A stretch of DNA of 7,976 bases from Anaerolineales bacterium (GTDB lineage: Bacteria; Chloroflexota; Anaerolineae; Anaerolineales; VGOW01): the NCBI GenBank assembly GCA_919901875.1, contig CAKKQG010000211.1, positions 4,267 through 12,242 of the forward strand. Reading direction: 5' to 3'. The notes beneath the pieces were generated by a model. The model ran no database searches. It had not been told where the DNA came from and was given only the letters and a program-made list of their open reading frames with translations. Positions 7,501 to 7,976 of the stretch are shown here, in pieces; positions within the stretch are counted from its first letter, which is position 1, and the number at the start of each line of letters is the position of its first letter. The translations under genes and the position numbers were made by a program.

Positions 7501-7976
7501 ATGCCAACCGCGCTTTAGCCAAAGAAAACTGGTCGGCAGTGTTAGACGCCCAACGTAATCCGGAGACGGCACAACGGAAACTCAGCGACGCCATTAGTGA
7601 TTTTGATCGGGCGATAGCGGTGCTGCGCGATGATCAATTTTATTTGCGGCGCGGCGTGGCGTATCATACGCTTGGCGACTATGACAGAGCGTTGAAGGAT
7701 TACAGTTGGGTGCTTGCTCGGAATCCGAACAACTCGCTGGCGTTAGCCGGTACCGGTTGGGTCTATTACGGTAAAGCAGACGAGGCAAGCCGCAAAGCAT
7801 CTTTAACAAATTCGGCAACGGACAAAACTGAACTCTTGGCAAAAGCAAAAGGAGATTTCCAGATCGCGCTTGCGAATTTCCAAGAAGCAGTTCGTTATAG
7901 CAAAGAGCCGCCGGAACAAGAAGACAACTACATCGCAATGGGTTACGCCTATTTTCGGTTAGAGGATTACGAAAAG
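4515..7976 (+). CDS. Giant multi-pass membrane TPR protein, sensor half of a split STAND system (3' end outside the window)
   Basis: The frame is open for 1154 codons to the edge; I checked it codon by codon and found no stop. Order of parts:
- about 15-130, a winged-helix-like region (LLAEGLYLASISHSFTAELM, RLIERLLQFSFVWEVG, YSIQGIEHDILTRLF) as found just behind STAND NTPase cores;
- helical, TPR-like repeats to about 270;
- a hydrophobic segment 318-338;
- a TPR block 380-500 (GDLTAAIPAFQELL, GKTQEALGLFEKAL, GKPTESVNQYNQALSLY);
- two membrane helices (about 544-567, 619-642) around a 50-residue loop;
- a soluble beta-rich domain 647-755, possibly PH-like;
- five more helices (about 756-775, 787-808, 823-842, 850-872, 884-906);
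- a TPR array from about 930 to the edge (GDYDRALKDYSWVLARNP).
From its place it likely works with the NTPase: TPRs bind partners, the NTPase switches. By positive-inside reasoning the last TPR array would be outside the cell. Function unknown. Confidence 0.85.
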   Translation, partial: MLTEDSTISPVLEESADVELARTLLDQILAKAPPLLAEGLYLASISHSFTAELMAVLRARNDGKDQRLIERLLQFSFVWEVGEGSDDESKRYSIQGIEHDILTRLFIEKDRSGFVQAHRRALEFRDAHPYPDPFLHNQSRLFHLLFIDPEAALDYLMHTFRVYNAERRLAAADRLLVTAEEVQPYLVLLNSPILSDLENMLVHLHARLDQLRGHWSKSLAALKTLRSNPDLSPTLAPYVARGYGYALARSGMQVEAIEQYRYALTIFTKRSNSGYEQALTMIHIGDAYRSLAIAARGHREVIHPLTSSLKQFASDLFSVVTWLPLVIYLSFFFGWRLWLPQSWPMLRGLDWIIGRLFASGSRWYRRAAPLLAKTAASADKRQAEEKMAYLHLTMGDLTAAIPAFQELLKDETLNEYNRARAQAGLGQAMLRLGKTQEALGLFEKALPVIQAYDDRELEAQVTGLYAEVNYLIGKPTESVNQYNQALSLYQRQKDVVGLTEVAERLKEFERDQTLGKDVRTMASTTALRVSFSREYLLRFKHPFLVLFRFVSLVVLFLFFIIVPLLTVHFESDTTLQVSTSFHAVPVLIDLLTNDPNYSPTLLQQTNPEASTSFKADVALQFGIAFLLMYLVAYTVLGLIVIAQTRLSTLQRTARSSRVYVDLQTITVGEGDDAKSLKWVGIKRIIFADALLNGNVRPDSSSLTIITKDDHLSVSGNIAWYEHLRERVQDAFSTNPKVKKEDIGYQVAPSKMAMLYGVSFITLIAYVAASIFSPRVLDASLWNLPYTLVDVYPYLYIGLFLPPAWWGAFQQIRVHTKTSPRNSLPFLYVCAGLLLAATYWLTPKPWFITPDYVVPMFFTALLACALYAIWIARDLNTGEAIYPIWGRLAITVAVGAIVIASMVYVAREVTGHHYVVIGNHARTRGLAALAVRREEESQKPLEESVASYTQALIFSPHNTTALNNRAASLTLLKQYEAAVADYDQLILKSPRPSASLYANRALAKENWSAVLDAQRNPETAQRKLSDAISDFDRAIAVLRDDQFYLRRGVAYHTLGDYDRALKDYSWVLARNPNNSLALAGTGWVYYGKADEASRKASLTNSATDKTELLAKAKGDFQIALANFQEAVRYSKEPPEQEDNYIAMGYAYFRLEDYEK

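Noticed and set aside
7594..7938. Minus-strand ORF of 114 codons near the right edge
   Set aside because: It lies wholly inside the TPR-coding frame on the plus strand, which has clear repeat motifs; the minus translation shows no domain pattern.

Overview
The window looks like chromosomal DNA from a Chloroflexota bacterium, probably close to Anaerolineae. This rests on three things: a thiolase/DUF35 pair like those next to HMG-CoA synthase in archaea and some Chloroflexi, Pro/Thr-rich extracytoplasmic linkers (runs such as TATPIPPTPVPATLAP), and large STAND-type NTPase and TPR proteins. The lineage call is inference from protein style; there is no rRNA or marker gene to confirm it.

Layout. 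Positions 1-2354 (+) hold what looks like one transcription unit: the C-terminal part of a thiolase (cut by the window edge), a membrane-anchored protein of unknown function that overlaps the thiolase stop by 4 bases, and a complete DUF35 Zn-ribbon/OB-fold protein. A thiolase and a DUF35 protein are the usual partners of HMG-CoA synthase in the first steps of the mevalonate route, so HMG-CoA synthase may lie just upstream of position 1. A short palindromic element lies in frame inside the thiolase. The unit ends at a strong bidirectional hairpin terminator (2382-2412), shared with a convergent minus-strand gene (2429-3403) for a membrane-anchored SH3b-domain surface protein.

A 242-base divergent intergenic region (3404-3645) holds a good sigma70-like promoter (3544-3571) reading rightward. 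It drives two closely spaced genes (2 bases between stop and start). The first is a compact P-loop NTPase of STAND type, with Walker A, Walker B and GxP motifs and a Gly/Asn-rich beta-like insert inside the NTPase core. The second is a very large protein with no stop codon in the window (4515 to the right edge, 1154 residues seen). It starts with a region that looks like the winged-helix and helical part normally fused behind a STAND NTPase, then carries TPRs, several membrane segments, a soluble beta-rich domain and a C-terminal TPR array.

The most interesting object is this last pair. It reads as a STAND signalling ATPase split into two polypeptides, with the sensor half built into the membrane. 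Its function is not known from the sequence. Signal transduction or a conflict/defence role is inference from the family.
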